64,000 nucleotides of DNA, from the NCBI RefSeq assembly GCF_036173125.1, contig NZ_CP108054.1, forward strand, positions 5,919,001-5,983,000, given 5' to 3'. The notes under the pieces were generated by a model. The model made no database searches. It was not told the DNA's origin and saw nothing but the letters and a program-made list of their open reading frames with translations. This document shows, piece after piece, positions 7,901 through 15,470 of the stretch; within the stretch, counting starts at the first letter, position 1, and every line of letters begins with the position of its first letter. The position numbers were made by a program, and so were the translations under genes. Origin of the DNA: Streptomyces sp. NBC_00286 (GTDB lineage: Bacteria; Actinomycetota; Actinomycetes; Streptomycetales; Streptomycetaceae).

Positions 7901-9542
7901 CACCGTCACATATGGCTACGACGCCGCTGGCCGACGCCTGCAGCGCACCACTCCAAGCGGCACAACCAGCATCTGGACCTACGACCCCGCCGGTCACCGC
8001 ATCCGACTCGACGCCTCTGGCCATGAGATCGACTTCGACCGTGATCTTATGGGCCGGGAAGTAGCTCGGAACATAGGGACGAACGTCACGCTGGCCCAGG
8101 CCTTCGATGAACTGGGGCGCCTCACGACCCAGTCAGTAACCGCCGCCGACGGCAACCCCATCCAGCACCGCGCCTACACATACCGAACTGACGGCAACCT
8201 CACTCGGCTCACTGATCCGCAGTCGGGCACTCGCCACTTCGATCTCGACGAGACAGGCCGAGTCACGGCCGTCCATGCCAAGAACTGGACAGAGACCTAC
8301 GCCTACGACGCCGTGGGCAACCAAACCCAGGCGACATGGCCTCAGCATCACCCCGGCCACGAGGCGACAGGGTCGCGCACCTACAGCGGCACTCGGATCA
8401 CCCGCGCCGGCCAGGTCCGCTACGAGCACGACGAACTCGGCCGCATCACCCTGCGCCAGAAAACCCGCCTGTCCCGCAAGCCGGACACCTGGCGCTACAC
8501 CTGGGACGCCGAAGATCGACTCACGTCAACCGTCACCCCCGACGGCACCCTGTGGCGCTACACCTATGACCCGCTCGGCCGCCGTACGGCCAAGCTCCGC
8601 ATGGCCGCTGACGGCGAAACGGTCGTTGAGCGAATCGACTTCACGTGGGATGGCACCACCCTCTGTGAACAGACCACTAAGAGCGTGGAGTTGGCGAACC
8701 CAGTCACCCTTACCTGGGACCATCAGGGGCTGCGCCCTGTTGCTCAGACCGAGCGCATCACGGCGGCTGAAGCACCGCAGGACGAGATCGATTCCCGCTT
8801 CTTCGCGATCGTCACCGACCTCGTAGGCACTCCGACCGAACTCGTTGACGAGTCAGGAGACATCGCCTGGAATACCCGAACTTCCTTGTGGGGGACCACC
8901 AGCTGGGCGTCGGGCAGCACCGCTTACACCCCGCTCCGATTCCCCGGGCAGTACTTCGACCCCGAGACCGGCCTCCATTACAACTTCTTCCGCCATTACG
9001 ACCCAGAGACCGCCCGCTTCGTCACGTCTGACCCCCTTGGTCTTGCACCTGGCCCCAACCCCTTTGCCTACGTCGGGAACCCGTTCGTATGGATCGATCC
9101 CCTAGGCCTAAGCCCCTGCAGCCCAGGAACGCGGGACGATGCACTCCTCGCCCTGAATCGTGCGGAAGAGCTGCAATCTCTCAGAAACGATTACTGGATG
9201 GCCGATGTCAGGGGGACCACAGCGGTCATCGGGGTATTCAATTCCGAAACGAGGCAGTTCACCAGGCGAATCGGAATTAATGGTGACGGTCCCATGCCCT
9301 CCGGCTGGCAGTTGCGAGACGGTGAAGAATTTGTTCAAGCTCCGGGACACGCCGAGGACGGTATAATCAACGCTCTGGGGCCCAACGAGCATGCCGTTTA
9401 CGGTGCGGCTTCGCGGAACTTCTGCAACGACATATGCTTGCCGCAAATCGATGTGCGAGGCATAGAAGTCGGTGGAGAGGGGATTCGCGGTCATATGTCA
9501 CAGAATTCACCCTATACGTTGTTCTGGACCAGAGGAGATTAA
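4932..9542 (+). CDS. RHS-repeat polymorphic toxin with type VII-like N-terminus and deaminase-like tip
   Basis: 1536 residues in modular order. Residues 1-230 are a helical, Ala/Lys-rich WXG-like T7SS signal region (GDPDRVKSLARQLHEFADDV). About 235-330 are hydrophobic helices (VVVAVLGIIAMIIGGPILGA). A DUF6531-type entry begins near 364 (GDPVDPATGW), and some thirty YD/RHS repeats (YTYDAQDR, YDAAGR) follow to about 1330. The RHS-associated core (PGQYFDPETGLHYNFFRHYD, SDPLGL) ends with DPLGL near 1393, the usual cleavage point. The last ~145 residues are the variable toxin: HAE at 1473-1475 and a Cys pair at 1498 and 1502 (RNFCNDICLP) suggest a zinc-dependent cytidine-deaminase-like fold, although the Cys spacing is Cx3C rather than the usual Cx2C. 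GTG start. The next gene, two bases downstream, is the likely immunity gene. Confidence 0.88.
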   Translation: MAGFRPTDWHVLDLDKDPTPGDPDRVKSLARQLHEFADDVQDALRLVKGMADEDAVLSMVGKTADVFRDEFSGVPKNLKKLKKSYDLAGDALAAYWPKLERAQALADKALVKGREAQADLASAKSRLSTADSWVTRATKEADKYKDDPGSAGKDVPKPDESKVRAATRDATNAKSAQTAAQSDVSAAQSALDAAKKMAADARQMREEAAREAKNKLEEASEAGIQNRAWYEEVGDWVSDNWDTIVEVCKVVVAVLGIIAMIIGGPILGAIVLVAALVVLADTLNRYAKGQASLWDVAFAALDCIPGMKGLTTLGGLAKGLKSAGAMGLKGMAKSLGGLTKNAKTAIADGAKGAYNRLKTKIKGCGDPVDPATGWMFLDGTDITLPGALPLTFTRRAASGYRCGWWFGPTWASTIDQRLEVEEDGIVFVTEDGMLLAYPHPEAPGLRVLPEVGPRWPLFRLGDGSYRVDDPLTGHARHFARPTDGLAPLTRFADRNGNTIDFDYDEHGVPLAIRHSGGYHLKLTTYEGRVTTLSMTGAADDGSDAVIKQYGYTDGNLVSVTNSSGLPLEFTYDERLRITSWTDTNRRRYDYTYDAQDRCIAQGGEAGHMVNTFAYEVVDPAWPGCHVTEITTAEEATSRFVINDNCQVVAEIDPLGGVVRTAYDAHHHLISLTDQLGHTTSAVNNELGQPTEVTRPDGTVVRFTYGDFNLTTAINLPDGTIWRYAYDERGNCTAAIAPDGGISRSTYTPEGHAIAVSDALGHTTAVVCNPAGLPLKVTDPMGAETTWQRDTYGRPVAVTDPLGHTTRFTWSPEGRLIGRTTPDGATEAWSYDGEGNCTSYTDQLGQVSHFEYTHFDLLAARSGPGGARSEFQYDASLRLIGVTNPEGMTWNYEYDAAGRLTAETDFDDRTLTYAHDAAGRVASRTNAVGQTVTFEHDAFGQIIRKNVAGAVTSYAYNLHGRLTRATTDSDSEILLRYDRVGRPVSETINGRTVTYGYDAAGRRLQRTTPSGTTSIWTYDPAGHRIRLDASGHEIDFDRDLMGREVARNIGTNVTLAQAFDELGRLTTQSVTAADGNPIQHRAYTYRTDGNLTRLTDPQSGTRHFDLDETGRVTAVHAKNWTETYAYDAVGNQTQATWPQHHPGHEATGSRTYSGTRITRAGQVRYEHDELGRITLRQKTRLSRKPDTWRYTWDAEDRLTSTVTPDGTLWRYTYDPLGRRTAKLRMAADGETVVERIDFTWDGTTLCEQTTKSVELANPVTLTWDHQGLRPVAQTERITAAEAPQDEIDSRFFAIVTDLVGTPTELVDESGDIAWNTRTSLWGTTSWASGSTAYTPLRFPGQYFDPETGLHYNFFRHYDPETARFVTSDPLGLAPGPNPFAYVGNPFVWIDPLGLSPCSPGTRDDALLALNRAEELQSLRNDYWMADVRGTTAVIGVFNSETRQFTRRIGINGDGPMPSGWQLRDGEEFVQAPGHAEDGIINALGPNEHAVYGAASRNFCNDICLPQIDVRGIEVGGEGIRGHMSQNSPYTLFWTRGD

Positions 9543-9543
9543 G

Positions 9544-10185
9544 TTGGCTCGCAATATGGAAGCCTACTCCGCTCTGCGCGAGCTTCCTGCTGACTTCCTG
9601 ACGGGATTCTGCCTGGCTTGCGCGGAGCGTGGGAGTGGGGTGTTCACCACTTTGGCCGATCCAGCGGATGCAGAGTGGTTCTCATACGTTCTTGACGCTG
9701 CTTGGAAGGCGCCGGTCGGCGAGGTTGGCGAGGATGAACTCATCGAGATCATCGAGGACTTCGAGAGCAGAGCAGAATCATTTGATGGTGATGACCCGGG
9801 TAGCAAAGGTTTTTCCATCCTGCAGTCCGGCATGCTTGCAGTCAATGCCATCGCGGTCTACATGAATCCGAGTCCGGCTCGGGCTGAGATGTCCGGGCAG
9901 ACACTCGAAACGATCCTCGGAAGTATCGACTTCAAACTTGGCGGTAGTCAAACCAAAGTGACCCGGGCCGGCGAGGAAGAGGAAATCGGTCGGCTTCAGC
10001 GACTGGAGCAGGACGCACAGAATTCATTCGTCGCATCAGCCCGCACCTTGGTTGGCGATCAGGCGGGCGGCGCTCTTGACGGGGATTTTCTCGAAAATCT
10101 TCGAAATTCTTGCGTGCCCATCCGCGACGAGATCAGGGCGGCCACTGTGTCCGTCGCTGAGCTGGCTGGCTGGGTTCAGGGGTGA
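9544..10185 (+). CDS. probable immunity protein for the RHS toxin
   Basis: 213 residues starting at TTG 9544, six bases after GGAG that lies inside the end of the toxin gene; the longer frame from 9472 lacks this support. The start is corroborated by the truncated copy at 11024, which has the same TTG GCT CGC opening and ribosome site. The product is acidic and helical (GEVGEDELIEIIEDFESRAE), without signal or membrane segment, as expected for cytoplasmic protection against a toxin tip. The opening (EAYSALRELPADFLTGFCLACAE) faintly recalls DUF416 proteins. Assignment as immunity rests on position and the duplicated cassette, not on a recognised domain. Confidence 0.65.
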   Translation: MARNMEAYSALRELPADFLTGFCLACAERGSGVFTTLADPADAEWFSYVLDAAWKAPVGEVGEDELIEIIEDFESRAESFDGDDPGSKGFSILQSGMLAVNAIAVYMNPSPARAEMSGQTLETILGSIDFKLGGSQTKVTRAGEEEEIGRLQRLEQDAQNSFVASARTLVGDQAGGALDGDFLENLRNSCVPIRDEIRAATVSVAELAGWVQG

Positions 10186-10270
10186 CGGTTCGATATCGGC
10201 AGTGTGCGAGGACAAAAGACGCGTGCAGGGGTGCTTGAGTGGCTAATAGTGCAGGTGATCGTGGAAGAAC

Positions 10271-10768
10271 ATGGACATTCGCGCCGAGGTAAGCGGATTC
10301 CGTAATGTGGCGCCGCTCCCGGGGCTGGCGGATGCCTGGCATTGGTCTCCTGCTCTCCGGTTCGACTTTGCCGGCGCGCTCTCCGGGGATGGTGAGCGGC
10401 TGTTTCAGCTCAGTGCCCGTGATTCCTATGACCAGGAACTGGCCATCGCCACCCTGGAGTTCGCCAGGGGGCGCGAGGCGGAGATGTTTTTCCGTAACCC
10501 TCATTTGAGCGCGGTCGGCGGGTTCAAGGCGCCCGGTGGGCGTTGCTTCGACGTGGTGGCGGGAGTAGGAGCGGAGGTGCACCGTTTCTACCGTGGCGAG
10601 AATCCGGATCTCACTCCATATGTGCGCCTGACATTTCCTGCCTATTCCTGTGAGTTTTCGGGAGAGGAGTCCCTCGACGAGGCCGTCACCCGGTACCGCA
10701 TGCTACGGATGAAAAACTTCGATCGCGAGCCCAACCCCTTCGTGAAGATGCGCTGGCCGCGGCCCTGA
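10271..10768 (+). CDS. unknown protein in toxin-immunity region
   Basis: 165 residues with a GGAAG ribosome site before the ATG. It reads as a soluble alpha/beta protein rich in aromatics (DAWHWSPALRFDFAGAL, AEVHRFYRGENPDLTPYVRL) and no signal peptide. It lies 85 bases after the likely immunity gene and before fragments of a second toxin/immunity cassette. A further immunity protein or a general accessory gene are both possible; no family is recognised. Confidence 0.6.
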   Translation: MDIRAEVSGFRNVAPLPGLADAWHWSPALRFDFAGALSGDGERLFQLSARDSYDQELAIATLEFARGREAEMFFRNPHLSAVGGFKAPGGRCFDVVAGVGAEVHRFYRGENPDLTPYVRLTFPAYSCEFSGEESLDEAVTRYRMLRMKNFDREPNPFVKMRWPRP

Positions 10769-10784
10769 GTGGGAACACCACCAG

Positions 10785-10898
10785 ATGACCTGCACCAGCT
10801 TCTTGGTCGCGGTCCTGGAGGGAGACGTACAGTCGGAGATCCTCTGGGAACTCCCTGCCGCAGAGCACGAATTCCGTCCAAGCGGCGACTTCGTGTGA
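10785..10898 (+). CDS. 37-codon ORF, possibly an immunity-gene remnant
   Basis: ATG 10785 to TGA 10896-10898 encodes 37 residues (begins MTCTSFLVAVLEGDVQSEIL) with balanced composition and acidic helices, unlike neighbouring random frames. There is no good ribosome site. It stands between the 10271 gene and a toxin-tail fragment, so it could be the remains of an immunity gene or a real small protein. Confidence 0.3.
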   Translation: MTCTSFLVAVLEGDVQSEILWELPAAEHEFRPSGDFV

Positions 10899-10925
10899 CA
10901 CCCTCCGGGCCTTGCTGTTGGCGAA

Positions 10926-10996
10926 CCGGCGGCCTGCCTCAGAACCTTATAGATCACCCGTATATGTACGAAATGCTGTCACGCATTGTTCCGTAA
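10926..10996 (+). pseudogene. C-terminal tail of a second, displaced RHS toxin tip
   Basis: The frame reading TGGLPQNLIDHPYMYEMLSR and ending at TAA 10994-10996 looks like a protein C-terminus but has no coding-like sequence before it. It is followed 27 bases later by a truncated copy of the immunity gene with its own ribosome site (AAAGGGGG). The order copies the intact toxin-end/immunity-start junction at 9542/9544. I infer a displaced, decayed toxin-tip fragment, as left behind when RHS tips are replaced by recombination. Confidence 0.45.
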
Positions 10997-11023
10997 TTCC
11001 CGTAGCATCCAAAGGGGGCCGAA

Positions 11024-11146
11024 TTGGCTCGCTATGTGGAGGCCTACTCCGCTCTGAGTAAGATCCCGGCTGAATTTCTAGCAGGATTTTGCCTGGCCTG
11101 CGCGGAACCGGGAGAGCGCCGCTGCCGTCTACGGGCCCAGGAATAG
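11024..11146 (+). pseudogene. truncated copy of the immunity gene
   Basis: TTG 11024 opens 40 codons whose first ~28 residues (EAYSALSKIPAEFLAGFCLA) closely match the start of the 9544 protein, including the leading LAR and the FCLACAE motif; the DNA is also clearly similar. After CAEPGE the reading departs from the family and stops at TAG 11144-11146. The remaining ~170 residues are missing, and the 11159 gene begins 13 bases later, so this is a deletion remnant. Confidence 0.7.
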
Positions 11147-11158
11147 AGAGGGTGCGGC

Positions 11159-12220
11159 ATGACGGGCAGCAGTTCTGTGATCAGCCCGGAGGACCGCCGG
11201 GCCGGTACCTCCGTCGTGGCCGAGGGCCTGCGGATCAGCAGCCGTGACCGGCGCCCGGTGTTCGGCTCCGCCGTTCTGGCCGGCGTGGTGGCGCTGCTTG
11301 TCGGAGGGGGGATCGTGGTAGGCGCGTTCGCCGCGTCGTGGGGTCTCTTCCTGCAAGCCAGAAGAGACGCCGAGTTCAGCATCGCGTCCGAGGACTCCTA
11401 CGTCGCGTACGCCGACCAGAAGGACAGCCTCGTCAACGTCGCGTTATGCGTGTTCCCGCTGCTGTTCCTCGTCGCGATGGTCTTGATCGCCTGGCTGCTC
11501 ACCGCCCAGGCCGTCACCGTCGCCAACGCGCGGGAACGCGCGGCGGCGGGCACGGGCACGGGCGCTGCCGCGGCCCCTGGTGCGCTCACCCTCCGCGCCC
11601 TGTGGCGCCGCTGCCGTCCGCACTTCGGGGCCGCGTTCCGCGTGCAGTTGCTGACCCTGGTGTGCGTCCTCGTCCCGGCACTGGCGGGCCTGCTCGTCCT
11701 GGTTCTCCTCGAGTTGGAGATGGTGCCCGGGGTCGTGTGGCCCACGTACCACGATCCCGCGACCGTGCAGTTCATCCTGGTGGGCCGGATCCTGCCCGTC
11801 GTGCTCTGGGCGCTCGGAGGCGTCCTCCTGGCCCGTTTCTCCCTGGCCACCGCGGTACGGGTGGCGGACAACTCCTCGGCGACGGCGGCGATGCGCCGTT
11901 CCTGGACGCTGACCGGTACGGCACGTCTGTACACCACCGGGATCTTCCTGCTGGGCACTCTCGCGGTCGCCGTCGCCTTCAACGTGCTGAAGTGGCTCGG
12001 GACGTACGTGGCGCACTGGGCGGGGCTGCTCATGCTGGCCACCACCGAGGACAACGTGTGGGTCACGGGCGTCCTCGTCATCATCACCCCGGTTGCGGTG
12101 GCGCTCGTGCTGCTGCCCTTGGCGCTGGCGCCGATGGGCGTCCTGCTCGCGTGCCTGCGCGAGCGGCTCGACGGCGGCACGGCAGAGGTTCGGGTGCCGT
12201 CCGGTGCCCCGGTCGGGTAG
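11159..12220 (+). CDS. polytopic membrane protein, unknown
   Basis: 353 residues with about six membrane segments: VFGSAVLAGVVALLVGGGIV, ALCVFPLLFLVAMVLIAWLL, LLTLVCVLVPALAGLLVLVL, ILPVVLWALGGVLLARFSL, TTGIFLLGTLAVAVAF and WVTGVLVIITPVAVALVLLP. A GAGAGGG ribosome site precedes the ATG. The layout (two hydrophobic pairs, then SSATAAMRRSWTLT as a cytoplasmic loop) resembles the membrane domain of glycerophosphodiester phosphodiesterase-associated proteins, but no catalytic domain is present. Its start touches the decayed toxin cassette, so it marks the end of that unit. Function unknown. Confidence 0.7.
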   Translation: MTGSSSVISPEDRRAGTSVVAEGLRISSRDRRPVFGSAVLAGVVALLVGGGIVVGAFAASWGLFLQARRDAEFSIASEDSYVAYADQKDSLVNVALCVFPLLFLVAMVLIAWLLTAQAVTVANARERAAAGTGTGAAAAPGALTLRALWRRCRPHFGAAFRVQLLTLVCVLVPALAGLLVLVLLELEMVPGVVWPTYHDPATVQFILVGRILPVVLWALGGVLLARFSLATAVRVADNSSATAAMRRSWTLTGTARLYTTGIFLLGTLAVAVAFNVLKWLGTYVAHWAGLLMLATTEDNVWVTGVLVIITPVAVALVLLPLALAPMGVLLACLRERLDGGTAEVRVPSGAPVG

Positions 12221-12278
12221 TGCCCGCGCTAGGGGTGCGGGAGCCGAGCCAGCCGCTCGGGTGGGCCGACGGGTGAGT

Positions 12279-12321
12279 GGCCCAGCGAAAGCTGAACCTG
12301 ACCTGTCCCTCAGGCTGGGCC
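12279..12321. terminator. weak hairpin between convergent genes
   Basis: GGCCCAGC and GCTGGGCC can pair, with CCTGA/TCAGG nested inside the loop. The position between the 11159 (+) and 12366 (-) gene ends suits a two-way terminator, but the stem is interrupted. Confidence 0.35.
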
Positions 12322-12365
12322 GACGGTCGGGGTGTCTGGGGCAGGGCGTTCTCCGAGATGCACCG

Positions 12366-13976
12366 TCAGTCCTCCGGCCTCGCCGACGCCTTGGCGCAAA
12401 GGTACGGACGCGCGAGCAGCAAGCCCGTACCCGTTATAGCGATGCCGAAGTAGACCGGCGCCAAGTGGACGAAGTCCGTGTAATGGATCGCGCCGTGCAC
12501 CACCACCGCCGGCAGGAATCCGGCCGCCGCCGCTGCCGTCAGGGTCCAGAACACCCACGCCTCGCCCCGCCGCCACCCCCACGCGCTGAGCAAGACGATG
12601 GCCACCGCGGCGGACATCAGGGCGCCGCCCAGCCCCGCCCGGTCGTGCGCGACGAACGGCACAAGCCGGGAGTTCAGGGTTTCGAGCGCCTCCGCGCTGG
12701 TGCCCAGGAAGGTCAGGTCGGTCGGTACGAAGACGCCGGTCAGGCCGACTACCGAGATCACCGCTCCGCCGGCGAACAGGCCCGCTCCCGTGACGATCAG
12801 CAGGAGTTGGCCGGTCAGGGCCCGTCGGCGTTCCGGTTCCGGGCCCTCGGGGGCCAGGTGCCAGCGCGGTGTGTGCGGGGGTCGGCGGACCGCTGCCACG
12901 AACATCGGGAACAGTACGAGGGCGGTGGCCGTGTGCAGGGGTTCTACGAAGCCGGTGGCCAGGAAGTAGAACAAGGTGGGGAAGCCGATCGCTCCCGAGA
13001 GCAGGTACACCTCGCGGGCCCAGGGCCAGCCGCGTCTGATGCCGCCCACGGCGAGGCCGGTGTAGAGGGCGCCGATCGATGCCATCGTGCCGGCCATGGT
13101 GATCCGGTCGTGCTGGAGGAAGTGGACGAGGTGGGGATTGGCGGCGTGCAGTTGATGCACCGTCATGCCGAGGTAGTCGCGGTCGTACCAGAGCAGTACG
13201 GGCCCGAGTGTGATCGCCGCGGCGCCGAGTCCGGCACCCGTCATACCGAGCCCGACGAGCAGCGCCCACCACCAGGCGGGCCAGCGGCGGGGATCGCGGC
13301 CGACGTCTCGTAGCCCGACGTCCCGTAGCCGCGGCGCGGGCACGGTGGGCGTGGCCGCCTCGGTGACCCGTGCGAACCAGCCGGGTCCGGCCTCGACCAG
13401 CACCCCGGGCCGGGCGAGCACGACGGCGCCCGGCTCCTCGAGCATGGCGGCCGCGGCGGTGACCGACGGGTCGGACACGTGGACCACGTGCGGGTCGTCG
13501 CCGCTGGTGAACCCGTCGCCGTACGGGTCGGACACATGGATCGCGTGCGGGTCGTCGCCGCTGGGAAACCCGTCGACGTACGGCTTGAGGGCGGCCTCGG
13601 TCTCCGGGTCGCTCGCACGGACGATCAGCGGGATCGAGCGGCCGACAGCGGCCTTCCGTACGGTCTCCACATCGGCCGCCGAGACGGGTGCCACCTCGAC
13701 GACGCCGGCCCCGAGCGGGGGCATGGCGCGTACCGTTTGGCGGGCGAGCGAGGGCGGGACGGTTATGCCGAGGCGGACGGTCACGGGTACGCCGGCGATC
13801 TCGCCGGCGAGGCGTTCGGGCGGATGGCGGTGGCCGAATCCCCGGGCGATCAGCCGTGCGCCGGCGGGACGGGAGCCGATCGAGGCCAGCAGCCGCAGTG
13901 CGGTTCGCTGCGAACGGCGACGGCCGAGGACGGCGGCGGCCGCGCCGCGCAGCGGGTGATACGTCCAGTCCGGCAT
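12366..13976 (-). CDS. membrane protein with a dihydroorotate-dehydrogenase-like N-terminal part
   Basis: 536 residues. ATG 13976 overlaps the stop of the flavin monooxygenase (TGATG), so the two are coupled; the frame stays open to 14294 but that extension is antisense-like Arg/Pro sequence. Residues 1-260 look like a worn DHODH-type domain (RTALRLLASIGSRPAGARLI, AGVPVTVRLGI, LGAGVVEVAPVS) without obvious FMN or substrate residues. A 19-residue segment (DGFxSGDDPHxxHVSDPY) occurs twice in tandem near 155-190. From ~285 onward there are about eight membrane helices, e.g. MTGAGLGAAAITLGPVLLWY and AIGFPTLFYFLATGF. Role unknown; the monooxygenase partner suggests a shared pathway at the membrane. 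Confidence 0.65.
   Translation of the reverse strand: MPDWTYHPLRGAAAAVLGRRRSQRTALRLLASIGSRPAGARLIARGFGHRHPPERLAGEIAGVPVTVRLGITVPPSLARQTVRAMPPLGAGVVEVAPVSAADVETVRKAAVGRSIPLIVRASDPETEAALKPYVDGFPSGDDPHAIHVSDPYGDGFTSGDDPHVVHVSDPSVTAAAAMLEEPGAVVLARPGVLVEAGPGWFARVTEAATPTVPAPRLRDVGLRDVGRDPRRWPAWWWALLVGLGMTGAGLGAAAITLGPVLLWYDRDYLGMTVHQLHAANPHLVHFLQHDRITMAGTMASIGALYTGLAVGGIRRGWPWAREVYLLSGAIGFPTLFYFLATGFVEPLHTATALVLFPMFVAAVRRPPHTPRWHLAPEGPEPERRRALTGQLLLIVTGAGLFAGGAVISVVGLTGVFVPTDLTFLGTSAEALETLNSRLVPFVAHDRAGLGGALMSAAVAIVLLSAWGWRRGEAWVFWTLTAAAAAGFLPAVVVHGAIHYTDFVHLAPVYFGIAITGTGLLLARPYLCAKASARPED
13467..13580. repeat. 57-bp tandem duplication inside the membrane-protein gene
   Basis: Two adjacent 57-base copies (13467-13523 and 13524-13580) share CGGGTCGGACAC, GTGCGGGTCGTCGCCGCTGG and AACCCGTCG with a few substitutions. 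The period is a multiple of three, so 19 residues are duplicated in frame. Confidence 0.85.
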
Positions 13977-15217
13977 CAGTCGCTCTTGCTCTTGCGCTCG
14001 CTCTTGCGCTCGCTCTGCGTCGCGGTCGCCGGGTCGGCGGGCGCGGTCCAGCCGAGCACCGGCGTCATCGAACGCAGCGTCGCTTGCGTCGGGGTCAGCC
14101 GGGCGGCCGTGTCGCGCAGCAGCACCGCGGGCGGCCACGACAACTGGCCGATTGCGCCGAGCCGGGCGGAGCGGCGCGTGATGGCCTGGGTTCGCGGACG
14201 GCGCAGCAGGTCGTACGAGCGGAGTGCGGCGGTCACGTCCGGGGTGCCGTCGAGGCAGTGGGCGAGGGTGACCGCGTCCTCCAGCGCCTGGCACGCGCCC
14301 TGGCCCAGATTGGGGGTCATGGCGTGGGCCGCGTCGCCCAGCAGCGCGACCCGGCCGCGTACGAAGGTGGGCAGCGGCGGCAGGTCGTACAGGTCGTGCC
14401 GGAGCACCGCCTCCGCGGGGACGGCGGCCAACAGGGCGGGGACGGGATCCGGCCAGGACCCGAACCGGCGCAGCAGTTCGGCGTGCTCGGACGAGGACGA
14501 GGACGAGGACGAGCCGGAGGCCGCGGCCTCCGGCAGCGACGCGGTCGCGAAGCAGTACATCCGCCCGCCCGGCAGCGCCGTGTAGCCGAACCTCTCCCCA
14601 CGGCCCCAGATCGCCGCGCCCTCGGAGGGTGGCTCGGCGAGGGGCTCGGTAACCATGCGCCAGGCCGGGTAACCGGCGTACCGGGGGCCGGCCGCGTCAG
14701 GCCACAAGGCGCGGCGGACCGCACTGCGCAGCCCGTCGGCGCCGACCACGACGTCGGGCCGGGACTCACCCTCGCGGTGATGGACGACCAGGCCGTGACC
14801 GTGACCGTGACCGTGGCCGTCGTCGCGGACTGCGGACACCTCGCTGCCCGACCGCAGGCTGTCGGCGGGCAGTGCCTCGGTGAGCACCCGCAACAGGTCC
14901 GCGCGGTGCAGGACCACCAGGGGCTGGCCGAAGCGGCGCGTCAGCTCCGCGTTGTCCGTACGGGACAGCCAGCGGCCCCGGCGATCCCGTACGCCGCCTG
15001 CGGCCTCGACGGCGCCGAGTACCCGGACGGCGTCGGCCAGGCCGAGCACCTCAAGCGCGTGCAGCGCGTTCGGCCACAGGGAGATGCCGGCGCCGATCTC
15101 GGTGAACTCCGGGGCACGCTCCAGGACTTCGACGCGCCAGCCCCGGCGGTGCAGGGCAATGGCCGCCGCGAGGCCGCCGATCCCGCCGCCGACGATGGTC
15201 GCGGCGCGCTGCGGCAT
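13976..15217 (-). CDS. FAD-dependent monooxygenase (salicylate hydroxylase/UbiH-like)
   Basis: 413 residues. The Rossmann motif GGGIGGLAAAIALHRRG lies at residues 9-25, the DG motif (VVVGADGLRSAVR) near 160, and the GD motif (RVALLGDAAHAMTPNLGQG) near 295, so this is a complete class A flavoprotein hydroxylase. It uses NAD(P)H and O2 on an unknown, probably aromatic, substrate. Three low-complexity insertions are unusual: an alternating Gly-His run near 133, a Ser run near 227 and a Ser/Glu/Arg/Lys tail. The downstream membrane protein starts within the stop codon. A riboswitch-controlled hydrolase gene is divergent from it. Confidence 0.85.
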   Translation of the reverse strand: MPQRAATIVGGGIGGLAAAIALHRRGWRVEVLERAPEFTEIGAGISLWPNALHALEVLGLADAVRVLGAVEAAGGVRDRRGRWLSRTDNAELTRRFGQPLVVLHRADLLRVLTEALPADSLRSGSEVSAVRDDGHGHGHGHGLVVHHREGESRPDVVVGADGLRSAVRRALWPDAAGPRYAGYPAWRMVTEPLAEPPSEGAAIWGRGERFGYTALPGGRMYCFATASLPEAAASGSSSSSSSSEHAELLRRFGSWPDPVPALLAAVPAEAVLRHDLYDLPPLPTFVRGRVALLGDAAHAMTPNLGQGACQALEDAVTLAHCLDGTPDVTAALRSYDLLRRPRTQAITRRSARLGAIGQLSWPPAVLLRDTAARLTPTQATLRSMTPVLGWTAPADPATATQSERKSERKSKSD

Positions 15218-15470
15218 GGGTCCTCGCTCTGGTTGTTCGGGGCCCGCCCCCGGTCAGGTGTCCGTCGATCCGGTGCCTGAGCGGTGTGCGACGCGGCGCA
15301 GGTCCGGCTGGGAAGCGCCTCATAGCAGCATGGCGACAGTCGCCTGTCAACGTGCCGAGGGGCGGACCGGCAAGGGGTTCTTCACGCCCAGCCCCGGCGG
15401 GCCCTCAGGAAGGCGCAATGCCCGAGTTGCCTACATTGCCGCTTTGTTCAGGCTTAGTGGCGCTTGATCG

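Noticed and set aside
10686..10957. Minus-strand frames opposite the end of the 10271 gene
   Set aside because: They overlap a convincing plus-strand gene and a plus-strand toxin-tail fragment, and lack ribosome sites.
13977..14294. N-terminal extension of the membrane protein gene to 14294
   Set aside because: Lies antisense-like over the monooxygenase with Arg/Pro-rich content; the TGATG overlap marks the real start at 13976.
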